Source: Anodontia alba (taxonomy: Eukaryota > Mollusca > Bivalvia > Lucinida > Lucinidae). From it: 64,000 nt of DNA. A program made the position numbers and the translations under genes. Below are positions 11,706 to 22,297 of this stretch, one piece after another. Location of the stretch: NCBI GenBank assembly GCA_964016985.1, contig OZ024830.1, positions 17,539,691 through 17,603,690 of the forward strand. Direction: 5' to 3'. The notes beneath the pieces were generated by a model that saw only the letters and a list, made by a program, of their open reading frames with translations, made no database searches and was not told the origin of the DNA. The first letter of the stretch is position 1. The number at the start of each line of letters is the position of its first letter.

Positions 11706-11917
11706 CACTTGTCATGCTAATAAATTAAAATGCCACGTCCATTTCTAATTTTCAGCCAATCAGATTACTTGATCCAGGTTGTTGATATAAATTCACATAC
11801 TTAATGGCAAACAGTGCAGATTCAGATCAGTTGGCTTCTTCAGAAGCCTAACTGATGTGGATCTACACTGTTTGCAAATGCTGGATATATCCGGATTCAG
11901 CAGGACAAGGGTTAATA
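11706..11917 (+). repeat. MITE family E
   Basis: About 210 bp with terminal sequence TTCAGCAGGACAAGGGTTAA at the right and a degenerate counterpart (CACTTGTCATGCTAATAAAT) at the left. Inside is a hairpin: GCAAACAGTGCAGATTCAGA pairs with GATGTGGATCTACACTGTTT. Other copies are at 24710-24909, 26405-26630, 40300-40510 and 46240-46437. 11918-12300 holds nothing recognised. Confidence 0.7.
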
Positions 11918-12309
11918 GTGTATAGGATTCAGAAGTACTTTAAATGCTTTGTTTATCAGATTATTCGCTGCAAAGAAGCGCTATTTTTTTGGGCACGTAC
12001 ATCAGACAGGTTCCGATTTAGAAAGCCGAATATACGTACATAAGATCAAACAGCATGTTTAAATGTTATTCTTAGTCTGTTTAGCACAAAATAAGACCAC
12101 ATGTTATTCATAGTTTCTTCTTAGGAGACAATTTGAATGAGTTTTTCCAAGTTTGTTTGTAAAACTTTAGAAATATTATAATTTCCATCTACCATTTCGC
12201 CTACAGCGTGCTAAATCTAAACCTGTACAACACATGTATAGGGAACGGAACATGTAATACAAGGACAAAACAAATTTATCCAGTAAATATTTGGTGACTG
12301 AAATAGTAC

Positions 12310-12810
12310 TGTTAATCGGCCAAAATGTCATAGTCGATTATCAGTTTTTTAAAACCGTCTAATCATCGACTAATCGTCGACTAGTAGAAAATACACTTAT
12401 TCTTATTTCAACCCTCTTTCATGTGCTTATTCCAAGCTCCAGATAAAAATGGTATCCACATAATATATTTATTATTTCTCAATGAAAACATATCATGCTG
12501 GTACTTTCAGAAGCGCATCGGTAAGGCGCTTCTATTGAGTACCCGCAACATATGTTTTCATGGAGAAATAAGAAGAACTGTCGGTATTTTCTGTTGAAAA
12601 AGGTGCTTCAGCTGACGCCATGCTTTTTTCAGGCTATTTTTTTTAAATCAAATTTGTTCACTTTTCTTCACAATAGATCTAAAAAGACCCAGCTTGACAG
12701 CTTAGTATTTCACCTTTTAAAATTTAAATAAACAGTGAGACAAAATATGTTCCGTCAAGTAGAACTTTCTGATTAGTCGATTTTAAAAAAATTCTGATCG
12801 TCAGTTTCCA
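12310..12810. repeat. Degraded foldback elements (hAT-like remnant with nested family G palindrome)
   Basis: The outer sequence has AGTCGATTATCAG on the left and CTGATTAGTCGATTTT on the right, recalling the inverted, AATCGATTAT-rich ends of the hAT-type MITE at 15704-16125. Nested inside (about 12460-12585) is a separate palindrome: AACATATCATGCTGGTACTT, then AAGCGCATCGGTAAGGCGCTT, then AACATATGTTTTCATGGAGA. Related palindromes occur near 31460-31610 and 54470-54545. Confidence 0.4.
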
Positions 12811-12825
12811 AATGTAAATAGGTAT

Positions 12826-13617
12826 TTTACGGTGACTTAGTGTACAGATTTAGAAACATTGTAGGTAAATCTAACTTTTCGGAGCAATTCAGAAAACTTA
12901 TTAACCGTTATAAAAGAATTGGCTATAGCCTGGATATTATGCGGCAGACTGCATGCCTAGTTGTCAACCCAATCATTGTTGATGGCTATGCTTCACTCTT
13001 TAATTGCGCAATGACGGCCTCTTCGTAAAACTTTAACCAGTGGGTTGGGGCTTGACGATATGTCTTTGGCTTGGCCCGCCGTGGTTCAACTATTGGTTTT
13101 CATTTACTCTGGCATACAGTAGAATTAGCCATGAGTACTCGTCTTTGTTTATTAAAGTGATTAATTTGATTTTTATGTTTTCGCTTTGATGCATTGACTG
13201 AGTTGGGAGCCTTTATGCGAACCGAATGTTTATGTATTTATGTATTAAGAGTAGCATCGGGACCCAGGGTGAAGTTAGCTAGCTGTAAAAGTGCTTTAAA
13301 CCCCCCGGTGGTTTGCTCTACCGACCGTTCTAAGGCGGTGGTCCCGGTGTTAGTCTTACTCTTTGTTGCTTTGTGGTTTATTCTACGAGAAGATTTGTTG
13401 TATGTCTTTCCGTGTGTCATTTTGTTCTTGTGTTTTTTAGTCCTTTTAGTATTGCGATTTCCTCGCTTGGGGAAGGGAGAGCTTATCTTAGTGCTTTTCG
13501 TACGTTTGTTCGGTTTGTGCTTGTTTAGATTTGTCGGTTTCCTCTTCCTCTTGGGGTCTGGGAAGGGCTGCGGTTTGTGATTGTGGCACTCCCTGGACTT
13601 TTCTCTTACCTTTTTAG
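12826..13617 (+). mobile_element. PLE 3' fragment with C-terminal coding remnant
   Basis: The first part (12830-13027) encodes YRFRNIVGKSNFSEQFRKL then INRYKRIGYSLDIMRQTACL and VVNPIIVDGYASLFN, the same C-terminal segment expected after the reverse transcriptase of the element at 33640-39290. About 590 bp of 3' untranslated sequence follow, to the common terminus CTCTTACCTTTTT. This is the longest 5'-truncated copy besides 41588-42391. The 128-codon frame at 13194-13580 lies in the untranslated part and is not a gene. Confidence 0.78.
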
Positions 13618-14335
13618 TCATGCTTTAATGTAAAACCATTTGTCATAACTACTTTTCACAAAAAAAAAATTCTAGTCATTACTTTTAAAAAATCAAATAT
13701 TTTCGCTTTTTCCCCATAGTAAAAAAACGAGTGCAAATTATGCAAAAATCTGTAGGGTAGGTAACTTTGAGGCAGAGTTGCAATAAGTTCCGCTTGTTCA
13801 TTTTTTTTTCTAAAATCTTCACTATATTGTTCTGAAACATCAATAATTTAAATTCAGCAAAGAAAAAAAAATATCTTCATAGACAAAAATTAAAAAAAAA
13901 ATCGCTTTACTGTCGAAATTGCATAGGTCAGATCATTTTTTTGCCGCAAAATTAATTTTACTCGTAGGATACATATTTGAGAACAAACACAAATCAGAAA
14001 AGACAAATGGAGTCTGATAAGATGTGGACAATCAGAACACAATATTTTCATTTAAAATAAAACGCCAAGCGAAAAACATCTTTCCGAGTGATATCGAAAG
14101 GACAGTAGACTTACCTTTTCACCCCTGTTTCTGACGTGGACTTCCAGCTTTGTATTTGGACATGTCCGCTGTTGCAAATAGGGATACAAGTCAAAAACCA
14201 AAAACACAATGACAAAAAGTGTAGATCCTGATGAGGGTGCTCGTTTAAGCCGTTTTATCTGGATATATCCCATTTGCAAATGTATCTGTTCTGGTCTGCA
14301 GGGTTGAAAGGTGTAAAGAAAGCGTTAAAGCTCAT
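13618..14335. other. No recognisable feature
   Basis: AT-rich intron sequence with several A or T runs. No CUB-like exon, repeat family or conserved reading frame was found in it. Confidence 0.5.
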
Positions 14336-15393
14336 ACAGTCGACTCTTGTTATCTCGCTCTCGCTTATCTCAAAGTGAAAATCTGGTCCCTGTTTTAACA
14401 TGGAAATCTAACAACAGGTAACGAAACATTGTGGAAAAGAAGAGAAATTGCTCCTTAGGAGCAATTTATCCTCCTTTCCATAACATTTTCAATAGTCTCT
14501 AAATTCAGGAGTCAAATTACATATTCATTTGTGAAATGTGGTTGTTCGATAAATAGTGTTCCTCAAATTCGTAAAATCTGATCTGTGCGGCGGGCTGCGT
14601 GCCTGGTTGTCGGCCCATTCATTGTGCCTGGTTGTCGGCCCAATAATTGTTGATGGCTATGCTTCACTCTTTAATTGCACGACGGTGGTTCGGGTCTCAG
14701 ACTCAATGACGGTCTCTTCGTAAAACTTTAACCAGTGGGTTGTGGCTTGACGATATGTCTTTGGCTTGGCCCGCCGTGGTTCAACTATTGGTTTTCATTT
14801 ACTCTGGCATACAGTGGAATTGGCCATGAGTACTCGTCTTTGTTTATTATAGTGATTAATTTGATTTTTATGTTTTCGCTTTGATGCATGGACCGAGCTG
14901 GGAGCCTTTGTGCGAGCCGAATTTTTATGTGTTTCTGTATTAAGAGTAGCATCCGTACCCAGGGTGAGGTTGGCTGGCTGTAAAAGTGCTTTAAACCCTC
15001 CCCCCCCGCCCCCACGGTGGTTTGCTCTGCTGACCGTTCTAAGGCGGTGGTCCCGGTGTTAGTCTTACTCTTTGTTGCTTTGTGGTTTATTCTACGAGGC
15101 GATTTGTTGTATGTCTTTCCGTGTGTCATTTTGTTCTTGTGTTTTTCAGTCCTTTTAGTATTGCGAATACCTCGCTTGGGGAAGAGAGAGCTAATCTTGG
15201 TGCTTTTCGTACGTTTGTTCGGTTTGTGCTTGTTTGGATTTGTCGGTTTCCTCTTCCTCTTGGGGTCTGGGAAGGGCTGCGGTTTGTGATTGTGGCACTC
15301 CCTGGACTTTTCTCTTACCTTTTTGGTCGAGGTACGGATATCTCGAAGTATTTTATAGAGGTCCTTGGACTTCGAGATAGCGAGAGTCGACTG
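14336..15393 (+). repeat. MITE family C, split by a PLE fragment
   Basis: The left end is CAGTCGACTCTTGTTATCTC and the right end, at 15330-15393, is the inverted form (GAGATAGCGAGAGTCGACTG). The centre holds the hairpin AATTGCTCCTTAGGAGCAATT. The element is interrupted from about 14588 to 15324 by a PLE 3' fragment. The flanking TA...TA and the CAGTCGA ends suggest a Tc1/mariner/pogo-type non-autonomous element. Other copies are at 19797-20116 and 54544-54900, with a truncated one at 63437-63560. Confidence 0.8.
14588..15324 (+). mobile_element. PLE 3' fragment inserted into a family C MITE
   Basis: Starts inside the C-terminal coding part and reads YASLFNCTTVVRVSDSMTVS followed by a stop, then the 3' untranslated sequence to CTCTTACCTTTTT. 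A 37-bp stretch (GTGCCTGGTTGTCGGCCCA) is locally duplicated near 14600-14640. The flanks at 14587 and 15325 are the two parts of one MITE, so this insertion is younger than the MITE. Confidence 0.8.
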
Positions 15394-15516
15394 TATTTAA
15401 AGCATGAGTACAGAAAACGCATCAAAATATTGAAACAGCTGTCCAGCCTCCTGGAATCTGATAACGGTGCATATAACAAACATTAAAGCGCAACACCATC
15501 TGGAAAAGATCGCATT

Positions 15517-15539
15517 ATTATTATTATTATTATTATTAT
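15517..15539 (+). repeat. (ATT)n microsatellite
   Basis: About eight ATT units. Otherwise 15394-15695 holds nothing recognised. Confidence 0.9.
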
Positions 15540-15695
15540 CTTGCGTGTGTTTGTCGTTTATTACGGATACACATGTGAACTTGTTTGCATTTGTTGTAAT
15601 TACGTAGTAAGTAATACAGTGTTTAGATACCATTTTCGTTGATTTTGTCCCACTGAGGTGGCCGCAAAGTTTGTTAACATGAATACAGCCTGGAC

Positions 15696-16133
15696 ATTTA
15701 TACTAGGGCTGGCTAATCAGAGCTGAAAAGATAATCGATTATCAGTCCTGCCATTGTGATTGATAATCAATTAGTAATCGTTGAAGATTTGATCTAAATT
15801 TTACCTATGACCCTTTCATATGTTATATTGAGCAAACAGTGTAGACCCAGATGAGACGCCGCAAATGCGGCGTCTCATCTGGGTCTACACTGTTTGCCAC
15901 TAACACAGCTTTTTTAGACATAACAGTGGGTAGTATATTGGACTTGTTCAAATTTTAGATATAAGTATGATAAGGAGTTGAGGTGTCTGACTACTAAGGG
16001 TAAATACGGTTAAGTAACAAACGCAGAAATCAAATGATCGATTATTAGCAAATCCGTAATGATAGTCATTTTTGTGGAATTTATCGATCAATTATTCGAT
16101 TATCCGATTAATCGAGCCAGCCCTAATTTATAC
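15696..16133. mobile_element. hAT-type MITE with 8-bp target duplication
   Basis: The direct repeat ATTTATAC flanks the element at 15696-15703 and 16126-16133. The element (15704-16125) begins TAGGGCTGGCTAATCAG and ends GAGCCAGCCCTA, an inverted terminal repeat of the TAGGGCTGGCT type. Eight-base target duplications and TAGGG-type ends are typical of hAT transposons. It has no coding capacity, so it would need a transposase in trans. A 66-bp perfect palindrome is nested inside. Confidence 0.85.
15832..15897. repeat. 66-bp perfect palindrome nested in the hAT MITE
   Basis: Two perfect 32-bp arms around AA. The left arm is GCAAACAGTGTAGACCCAGA followed by TGAGACGCCGCA. The outer 20 bp are the same as the hairpin arms of family E and of similar short foldbacks at 21467-21534, 47324-47394 and 53615-53685. 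Confidence 0.9.
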
Positions 16134-16341
16134 ACATGAGTCTTGTCATGAGAAACATACGATGTCCGCTTATAGTATCATTGGAATACATGTACGTATG
16201 TAAGCATCCTTTACCAAATTGTGCAGCTTCTCTAACTGATCTGGATTTGCACTGTTCACAGTATTCTCTAGGGACATTAATGAGCTGGCATGTGAAAAAA
16301 ACCTAATTGTGTTCTGGTTTGTGGTTCTTTAAAAACGCATG

Positions 16342-16450
16342 CCCCAGATAGCATTCTACGTAAATCTACATCGGGCCGTCATCGGCCCGTCAGCTACCCT
16401 GACGGGTCGATGACGGCCCGATATAGATTTACGTAGAATGCTGACTGGGG
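16342..16450. repeat. Long hairpin (foldback)
   Basis: The left arm CCCCAGATAGCATTCTACGT, continuing through AATCTACATCGGGCCGTCAT, is mirrored by GATGACGGCCCGATATAGAT and TTACGTAGAATGCTGACTGG. Pairing covers almost the full 109 bp with a few mismatches. No coding. Confidence 0.85.
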
Positions 16451-16719
16451 CGCAGTCCCCTATTGGGCCTACAGACATGCATTTTGCATGACGCTTTCTC
16501 ACGGTCAATGTCCACGAAGAGGAATGGCTCTGTCTAGACTGCACTTATGCGCAACTGAGACTGGACTTATGTACAGGCTGTTTTGAACCTCTTTGCTTGT
16601 CCCCTGTGTGATAAGTACCCTTTTCAAGTGTTTGCTCATGTGTTTTAGTGTAGTGCGGCCAATTTAAAGGCTCCATATGCCTCAAAATAGACATTTTTAT
16701 CTCAGAATGATCATCAAAT

Positions 16720-16933
16720 TGTGGCATCTGACAGCCTGTAAAATTTCAGTTAGTCTTTGGTTTCTGAACTGGATCGAAAATGAAATACTTTTTTTTTTTT
16801 TTTTTTTTTTTTATAGTATCTCTGAATTAATATTGGCAACATTAATTCAAAGATACAATAAAATCATTTCATTTTTGATTCAGTTCAAGAACGAGAGACC
16901 ACATGGAATTTTACAGGCTTCCAGGTGCCACAT
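16720..16933. repeat. Foldback element with T-tract in the centre
   Basis: Left arm GTGGCATCTGACAGCCTGTA...GAAAATGAAAT. Right arm ATTTCATTTTTGATTCAGTT...TACAGGCTTCCAGGTGCCAC in inverted order. A run of more than 20 T and a second small inverted repeat (TCTCTGAATTAAT/ATTAATTCAAAGA) lie in the middle. Confidence 0.75.
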
Positions 16934-17051
16934 TTTATATTTGTATTAATACCATTTATCCATTTAATAAACCTTTCATTGATAATAAAAAAGTTTATTT
17001 TTGAGGAATATGGATCCTTTAGTATACGCAATACTCAAATGTCCAATGATA

Positions 17052-19101
17052 GTTCGTCTAATATTACTGACAATGGCGAATACTTATCAAGTGCGTGAAG
17101 TGTTACTGTTTATGTGGTGTTTAAGATGGCTGATAAGACCAATCTTAGCTCGAAATTTACTGTTGCAGAGAAAAAGAGAGGCTGAGGAAGAAAGCTCTGT
17201 TTGTGATGCCTTTTTTTCTGGCTTTCCGCTGAGCATGTTTACTCGGCTTTGCTGATTCTGTTTGCTTCGTATTCAACAACACACCTTCTTATGAGGTGGT
17301 CTCACGAAAAAAGTTCCGTTTTTGATGCATTTTCGGGTTTTCCGCTGAGCACGTTTTTTGCTCGGTTATCGTTGATATCTTTTGCTTCGTGTTCCTCAGC
17401 ATCCCTTCTTATGAGGCCTAATTACTTTGGCCGATCCTGTGCAATCTGTTTCCACGACTCTGTGGGTATGTTAGAGTCTTTAAAGGAGACTTTGAGGGTG
17501 TCTTTGTATTGCTTCTTCTGACCATTATGGGAGCGTTTTCCGACTTGTAGTTCTCCATTGAGGCTTTTCTTTGTCGAACGTTCATCAGGTTTTCTGGTAA
17601 CACGGCCTGTCCAGCTAAATTGTACCGATTTTAGAAGAGTATGTACACTCTACATACCTGCCTTTTTCAGGACGTCTGTGTCTGGAATCATGTCTTGACA
17701 CTTAATATTTTCAGGTTTTCTAAGATAGCTTGTATAGATGTGGTTTAGTCATTTGGCATGCCGTTGGTAAACTGTCTTACATGATATTATAGTGTTGGTA
17801 GCACCATAAATCTAAAGACTTTCAGCTTTACGTCGTCTGATCCCACTTTGATCCCAAATACTTCCACGTAGTCGACCAAATGCTGCAACAGTTTTGGCAT
17901 TCCTGACATTGACTTTATCATCAATTTGCACAACTCTTGAAAGATTTGCTTCCAAGGCAGGTTAAATTGGCTACCACTTGCAATCGTTGTCCTTTAACTG
18001 TGAATGGTTGGCTCCTTGTAAGGATTTCCAGGTGCTGGCTGATATACCACCTTGGTCTTTTCGATGCTGATTGTAAGATCATAGTTGTCACATAAATCAG
18101 GTACTTCATCCAGAGCCGTTTGTATCTTTTTTTTCTGTTGGAGCGCCCTTAGTCATGTCATCAGCAAAAAAAAAACCTCATCTAACACCTCTATCTACAC
18201 TTCAATTTTAGCTTGCAACCTTATAAGATTAGAAAGCTTCACCACAAAGCGATACCTAAAGGGTATACCATTGTCACCACCCTGAAAAATATCTGTGAGC
18301 ATGGCAGAAAACATCTTGCTGAACAGTGTTGAAACTAGTACACAGCCTTGCTTCACTCTATTTTTCACAGGAAATAAATTAGAAAACTCGCTATCATTTT
18401 AGACCCGTGCAAGCATACTATAGCATTACGAAAACATGCCTATTAAAATATACTGAAAATATATACCACCAAAAAATGAAAATTTTCAGATAAAAATTCT
18501 GATATGTTTCCTATTTCTGCTCAAAACATAGATTGTGTGTACGTTAGAACCGCCTCGGCGAGGCGGTTCTAACGAGTACCCACAATCTATGTTTTCGAGC
18601 AAAAATAAGGAAAATAATGTATACCCCTGTAAACCCCAGTTTTACTATATAAAAGTGGGGTTTAAGGGGGTCAAAATTATATAGGCGTGTTTTCGTGATG
18701 AGTGCCGTGCAAGCATACCATAGTGGAACTGCCGCACTAGTGCTATAACTTGGCCAGACAGCCAAACTTTGCAATAATTTTCCAAAGTCTGTGTGGCTGT
18801 GTCAAAAACTTTGGTAAGGTCAACAAAGGTCATATAGAGGTTCCTGACTTTTCTCTTGAAGCTGTCTTGTTGTGAGGATTATGTCAATTGTTCGTCTGTC
18901 CTTCCTGAATCGACATTGACTTTATTGAAAATTCCCTTTCCGTTTGAATAGGTGGACAACTGATGCATCCTTGAATTTTTGAGTAATGGCTTCTTTTCGC
19001 CACATAATGTCAAATAACAGTTTCTCTTCAATTGGATGACCTCCTGCATTGTAGACATCTGCAGGTATTGCATCTGATCCTGGAGCCTTGCCAGATGACA
19101 G
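17052..19101 (-). mobile_element. Degenerate LINE with C-terminal zinc finger, split by MITE A
   Basis: On the minus strand the reverse transcriptase begins with SSGKAPGSDAIPADVYNAGG near 19090 and continues MWRKEAITQKFKDASVVHLF. An internal deletion follows, then LYMTFVDLTKVFDTATQ (motif A region), and after the inserted MITE (18424-18700) the region containing VNRVKQGCVL-type coding is badly decayed. The 3' end carries a damaged single zinc finger (AKIGLISHL) and terminates at GTTCGTCTAATATTACTGAC (reverse of 17052-17071). A 107-bp segment near the 3' end is duplicated (17206-17302 and 17313-17420). Frameshifts and stops throughout make it a pseudogene. The fragment at 27960-28562 is the same family with the same 3' end. 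Confidence 0.8.
18424..18700 (+). repeat. MITE family A copy
   Basis: Full copy: CATTACGAAAACATGCCTAT at the left, GGCGTGTTTTCGTGATG at the right, and a long central palindrome around GCCTCGGCGAGGC. Inserted in the LINE at 17052-19101; the LINE reading resumes on both sides. Family A orientation is called plus when the arm with AATTTTC comes first and the arm with GGGGTTTAAGGGGGTC comes last. Confidence 0.92.
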
Positions 19102-19228
19102 GAGGCGGTTCTAACGAGTACCCACAATCTATGTTTTGAGCAGAAATATGAAAAATATCAGAGTTTTTTTATCTGAAAATGTTCCGGTTTTTGGAGGTGA
19201 AAATTTCAACTAGGCGTGTCTTCGCAGT

Positions 19229-19229
<1 letters not shown>
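19102..19229 (-). repeat. MITE family A, half copy
   Basis: Begins in the middle of the central palindrome (GAGGCGGTTCTAACGAGTAC) and runs to a degenerate end (AGGCGTGTCTTCGCAGTG). It marks the truncated 5' limit of the LINE next to it. A (GT)n tract follows directly. Confidence 0.85.

Positions 19230-19286
<57 letters not shown>
19230..19286 (+). repeat. (GT)n microsatellite
   Basis: Uninterrupted TG/GT repeat of about 28 units directly behind the end of a family A half copy. Confidence 0.95.
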
Positions 19287-19289
<3 letters not shown>

Positions 19290-19349
19290 GCACTGAGACT
19301 ATAAACATTCTTAAATGTATTTCACGTCTGTAATTTGAGTCGCACGTCT

Positions 19350-19800
19350 GCAAAAGTACCTTCGGACGTGTGCGCCCAACAAAGATTTAGATCAGCACGA
19401 TCATTAGCACAGTCTGATCAGAATCTTAACTAGGCGAATTTTGGATAGTCAAGGAAGCAGTTTCTTCCCATTACGAAAACACGCCTATGCAAATATATAG
19501 AAAATTTCACCTCCAAATCCTGAACATTTTCAGATGAAAAACTCTGATATTTTTTCATATTTCTGCTCAAAACATAGATTGTGGGTACTCGGTAGAACCG
19601 CCTCGCCGAGGCGGTTCTAACGAGTACCCACAATCTATGTTTTTGAGCAGAAATAAGAAAAATAATGTATACCCCTGTAAACCCCAGTTTTACTATATAA
19701 AAGTGGGGTTTAAGGCGGTCAAACTTATATAGGCAAGTTTTCGTGATGCAAAGGACATCAAAGACTCTGATCTGCGTTGGGCGCATATTTAAGAAGGTAC
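19350..19800 (-). repeat. MITE family I, split by a family A MITE
   Basis: Left end AAGTACCTTCGGACGTGTGC, right end TTGGGCGCATATTTAAGAAG. The middle is occupied by a family A copy (19469-19748). A family C copy begins immediately behind it. Confidence 0.7.
19469..19748 (+). repeat. MITE family A copy
   Basis: CATTACGAAAACACGCCTAT at the left, AGGCAAGTTTTCGTGATG at the right, central hairpin GCCTCGCCGAGGC. Nested in family I. Confidence 0.92.
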
Positions 19801-20116
19801 AGTTTACTCACATTATCTCGACCTCGCTTATCTCGAATAACCGCTTATCTCGAAGTGAAAATCTGGTCCATGCCTAAACATGAAAATCTAAAAACAGTAA
19901 CAAAATATTGTGGAAAAGAGGAGAAATTGCTCCTAAGGAGCAATTTACTTTCAATATATCTCTAACTTTAAGTGTCCAATTACATATACATTTGTTAAAT
20001 GTGGTTGTTCGATTTATTTTTTCCTCAAATCTGCAAATGTGATATATCAAGGTATGGATATCTCGAAGTATCTTACAGAGTCCCTTGGAAATCGAGATAA
20101 CGAGAGTCAACTGTAT
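19797..20116 (+). repeat. MITE family C copy, uninterrupted
   Basis: Starts TACAGTTTACTCACATTATC, contains TTGCTCCTAAGGAGCAATTT, ends GATAACGAGAGTCAACTGTA. It gives the uninterrupted layout against which the PLE insertion at 14588 can be read. It ends 88 bp upstream of the CUB2 exon. Confidence 0.82.
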
Positions 20117-20203
20117 GTTTTCTCATGTTGCGGCTCACGTATTTTGTAGATATTATAATAGGAGATAAAAATATGATAGTCATAACTGTTGTCATTTTTG
20201 CAG

Positions 20204-20421
20204 ACTACTCCCGAGGGTATGGAAAAGTACTGACCGCTATGCAAGGACGCATCTATTCCAAGCGTACACGTGTAGTCAGTTACTATCGTCCAGGCCTGTT
20301 CTATGAAAACAATCTCGATTGTCTGTGGACAATCATAGGAAAGAAAAACAATATAATATTGTTAAAGTTTATAAGAATGAGTCTTGAAAACGCAGCTAGA
20401 TGTCAATATGATTATATATCC
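20204..20421 (+). CDS. CUB2, first-half exon
   Basis: Acceptor TCATTTTTGCAG and donor GTAAGT; starts phase 1, ends phase 0, 73 codons including the split first one (G|AC). It reads DYSRGYGKVL, then GRIYSKRTRVVSYYRPGLFY, then ENNLDCLWTII with the second CUB cysteine and the conserved tryptophan, then a long hydrophobic strand and ARCQYDYIS with the third cysteine. The first cysteine, normally CGG in this position, is replaced by tyrosine (GYGK), so the usual first disulphide cannot form. The second half of the domain is 5.8 kb downstream at 26195. Confidence 0.85.
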
Positions 20422-20525
20422 GTAAGTAAAACCTTAGACTTCCGTACTTACGCTAAATATTAGGACACCATAACTCTTTAATAGATTTGTTCTAACATTT
20501 TATCCGAGTCCATTTCTACCTGCTG

Positions 20526-20806
20526 CATTACGAGAACAAGCCTATTTAAATATACTGAAAATTTTACTACAAAAATAAATGAAAGTTTTCAGATGAAAAA
20601 TTCTAAAATTTTTCATATTTCTGCTCAAAACATAGATTGTGGGTACTCGTTAGAACCGCCTCAACGAGGCGGTTCTAACGAGTACCCACAATCTATATTT
20701 TTGAGCAGAAATAAGAAAAACAATGATTATGCCTGTAAACCCCAGTTTTACTATATAAAAGTGGGGTTCAAGGGGGTCAAAATTACATAGGCGTGTTTTC
20801 GTGATG
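20526..20806 (+). repeat. MITE family A copy
   Basis: CATTACGAGAACAAGCCTAT at the left and GGCGTGTTTTCGTGATG at the right; central hairpin GCCTCAACGAGGC. It begins about 100 bp behind the CUB2 donor site. Confidence 0.92.
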
Positions 20807-21085
20807 TGACTTGTTTAATCAAAGCACTGATAGTGCTGATGGGACGGTTGTCTGAAATTCTATAGGCCTCTTGAAATGATTAGGATTAACGCTGAAATTA
20901 AAAAAAAAATCATATTGCGGTTTTAATCAAACAATTCTACTCTCAACAAAAACAAACAAGAGCGTTGTATGTAGATAGCCAGAAAATGCAACAATCACAG
21001 AACACGGCCCTCCCAAGGCGCCGGATAAAGATTTACTAAAAAAAAAACAACACTTCGTCGAAAGCAGAACGAACTATTAAATATT

Positions 21086-21362
21086 CATTACGAAAACACA
21101 CATATTCCAATATATTGAAAATTTCACCACCAAAAAGTGAAAGTTTTCAGATAGAAATTCTCATATTTTTCAAATTTTTGCTCAAAGCATAGATTGCGTG
21201 TACTCGTAAGAACCGCCTCGGCGAGGCGGTTCTAACGAATGCCCACAATCTTTGTTTTGAGCAGAAATAATAAAAGTAATGTATTTCACTGTAAATCCCA
21301 GTTTTACTATAGAAAAGTGGGGTTTAAGAAGGTCACAATTATATAGGTATGTTTCCGTGATG
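21086..21362 (+). repeat. MITE family A copy
   Basis: CATTACGAAAACACACATAT to ATAGGTATGTTTCCGTGATG, more diverged than its neighbours (several substitutions in both arms). Confidence 0.9.
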
Positions 21363-21466
21363 GAACCCTTTCAACCCTGAGTTTCGTTTCTGAAATGGAC
21401 TCTTCCATCTTTGCAGTTGGACACACCCATTTTGCAAAAGGGTTAGTTAAAAATTAGTAACGGAAT

Positions 21467-21534
21467 GGCAAACAGTGTAGATCTTTTTAAGACGTCTCGT
21501 TATGATTTGTCTCATCTAGATCTACAATGTTTGG
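21467..21534. repeat. Short hairpin element with GCAAACAGTGTAGATC arms
   Basis: GGCAAACAGTGTAGATCTTT pairs imperfectly with ATCTAGATCTACAATGTTTG. Same core as family E and the palindrome at 15832. Confidence 0.65.
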
Positions 21535-21952
21535 GTCTGAATAATTTGATAACTGTACATCATAACACAAGCTTGACAAATCTGAACTCTTCTCGCATCT
21601 ACCATATATTTGTAGAAATTAAAACAAAAATCCATTTATAAGTGGGAAAACTTGATTCTATCACTTTTCACTGTTAAACTAACAAAGTAATGCTTTTATT
21701 TGTGGTTAAAACATTCTGAGTTTTTACAGGTCGTGTTTGTTCCATACCTACCAGTGGCCTAGCACCTTTCTTCTTTTACCCAGTTTATAACTTAAATTCT
21801 GTAGCACCAATATGACCCTTTTATTCTTCAATTTCGTCAGTTAGTAGGCACGTGGCCATTTAATATATGGCTGATAAACATGCCAATAACCCACACTTTA
21901 GGTGTATATATGGTAATACGAGCTTAACTATGCCTAATTTAGTGCCACAGAG

Positions 21953-22218
21953 CATTACGAAAACATGCTATTCAAATGTACTGAAAATTTTACCACCAAA
22001 AATGAAAATTTCAGACTAAAAATTCTGATATTTTTCATATTTCTGCTCAAAACATGGATTGTGGATACTCGTTAGAACCACCTCGACGAGGCGTTTCTAA
22101 CGAGTACCCACAATCTATGTTTTTGAGCAGAAATAAGAAAAAAATGTATACCCCTGTAAACCCCAGTTTTACTACATAATTAATGGGGTCAAAATTATAT
22201 AGGCATGTTTTCGTGATG
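21953..22218 (+). repeat. MITE family A copy
   Basis: CATTACGAAAACATGCTATT to AGGCATGTTTTCGTGATG. The GGGGTTTAAGGGGGTC part is shortened by a small deletion. Confidence 0.9.
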
Positions 22219-22297
22219 GGCCTTTCTAAAATATTGTTTCTGCTGCAATGCTAAATGTAAGTTTTGACCTTTATCATATTTTTATAATATTGGGATG

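Noticed and set aside
12840..13028. 62-codon frame considered as a small host gene
   Set aside because: It is the conserved C-terminal block of the PLE, present also at 41588 and, degenerately, at 24915.
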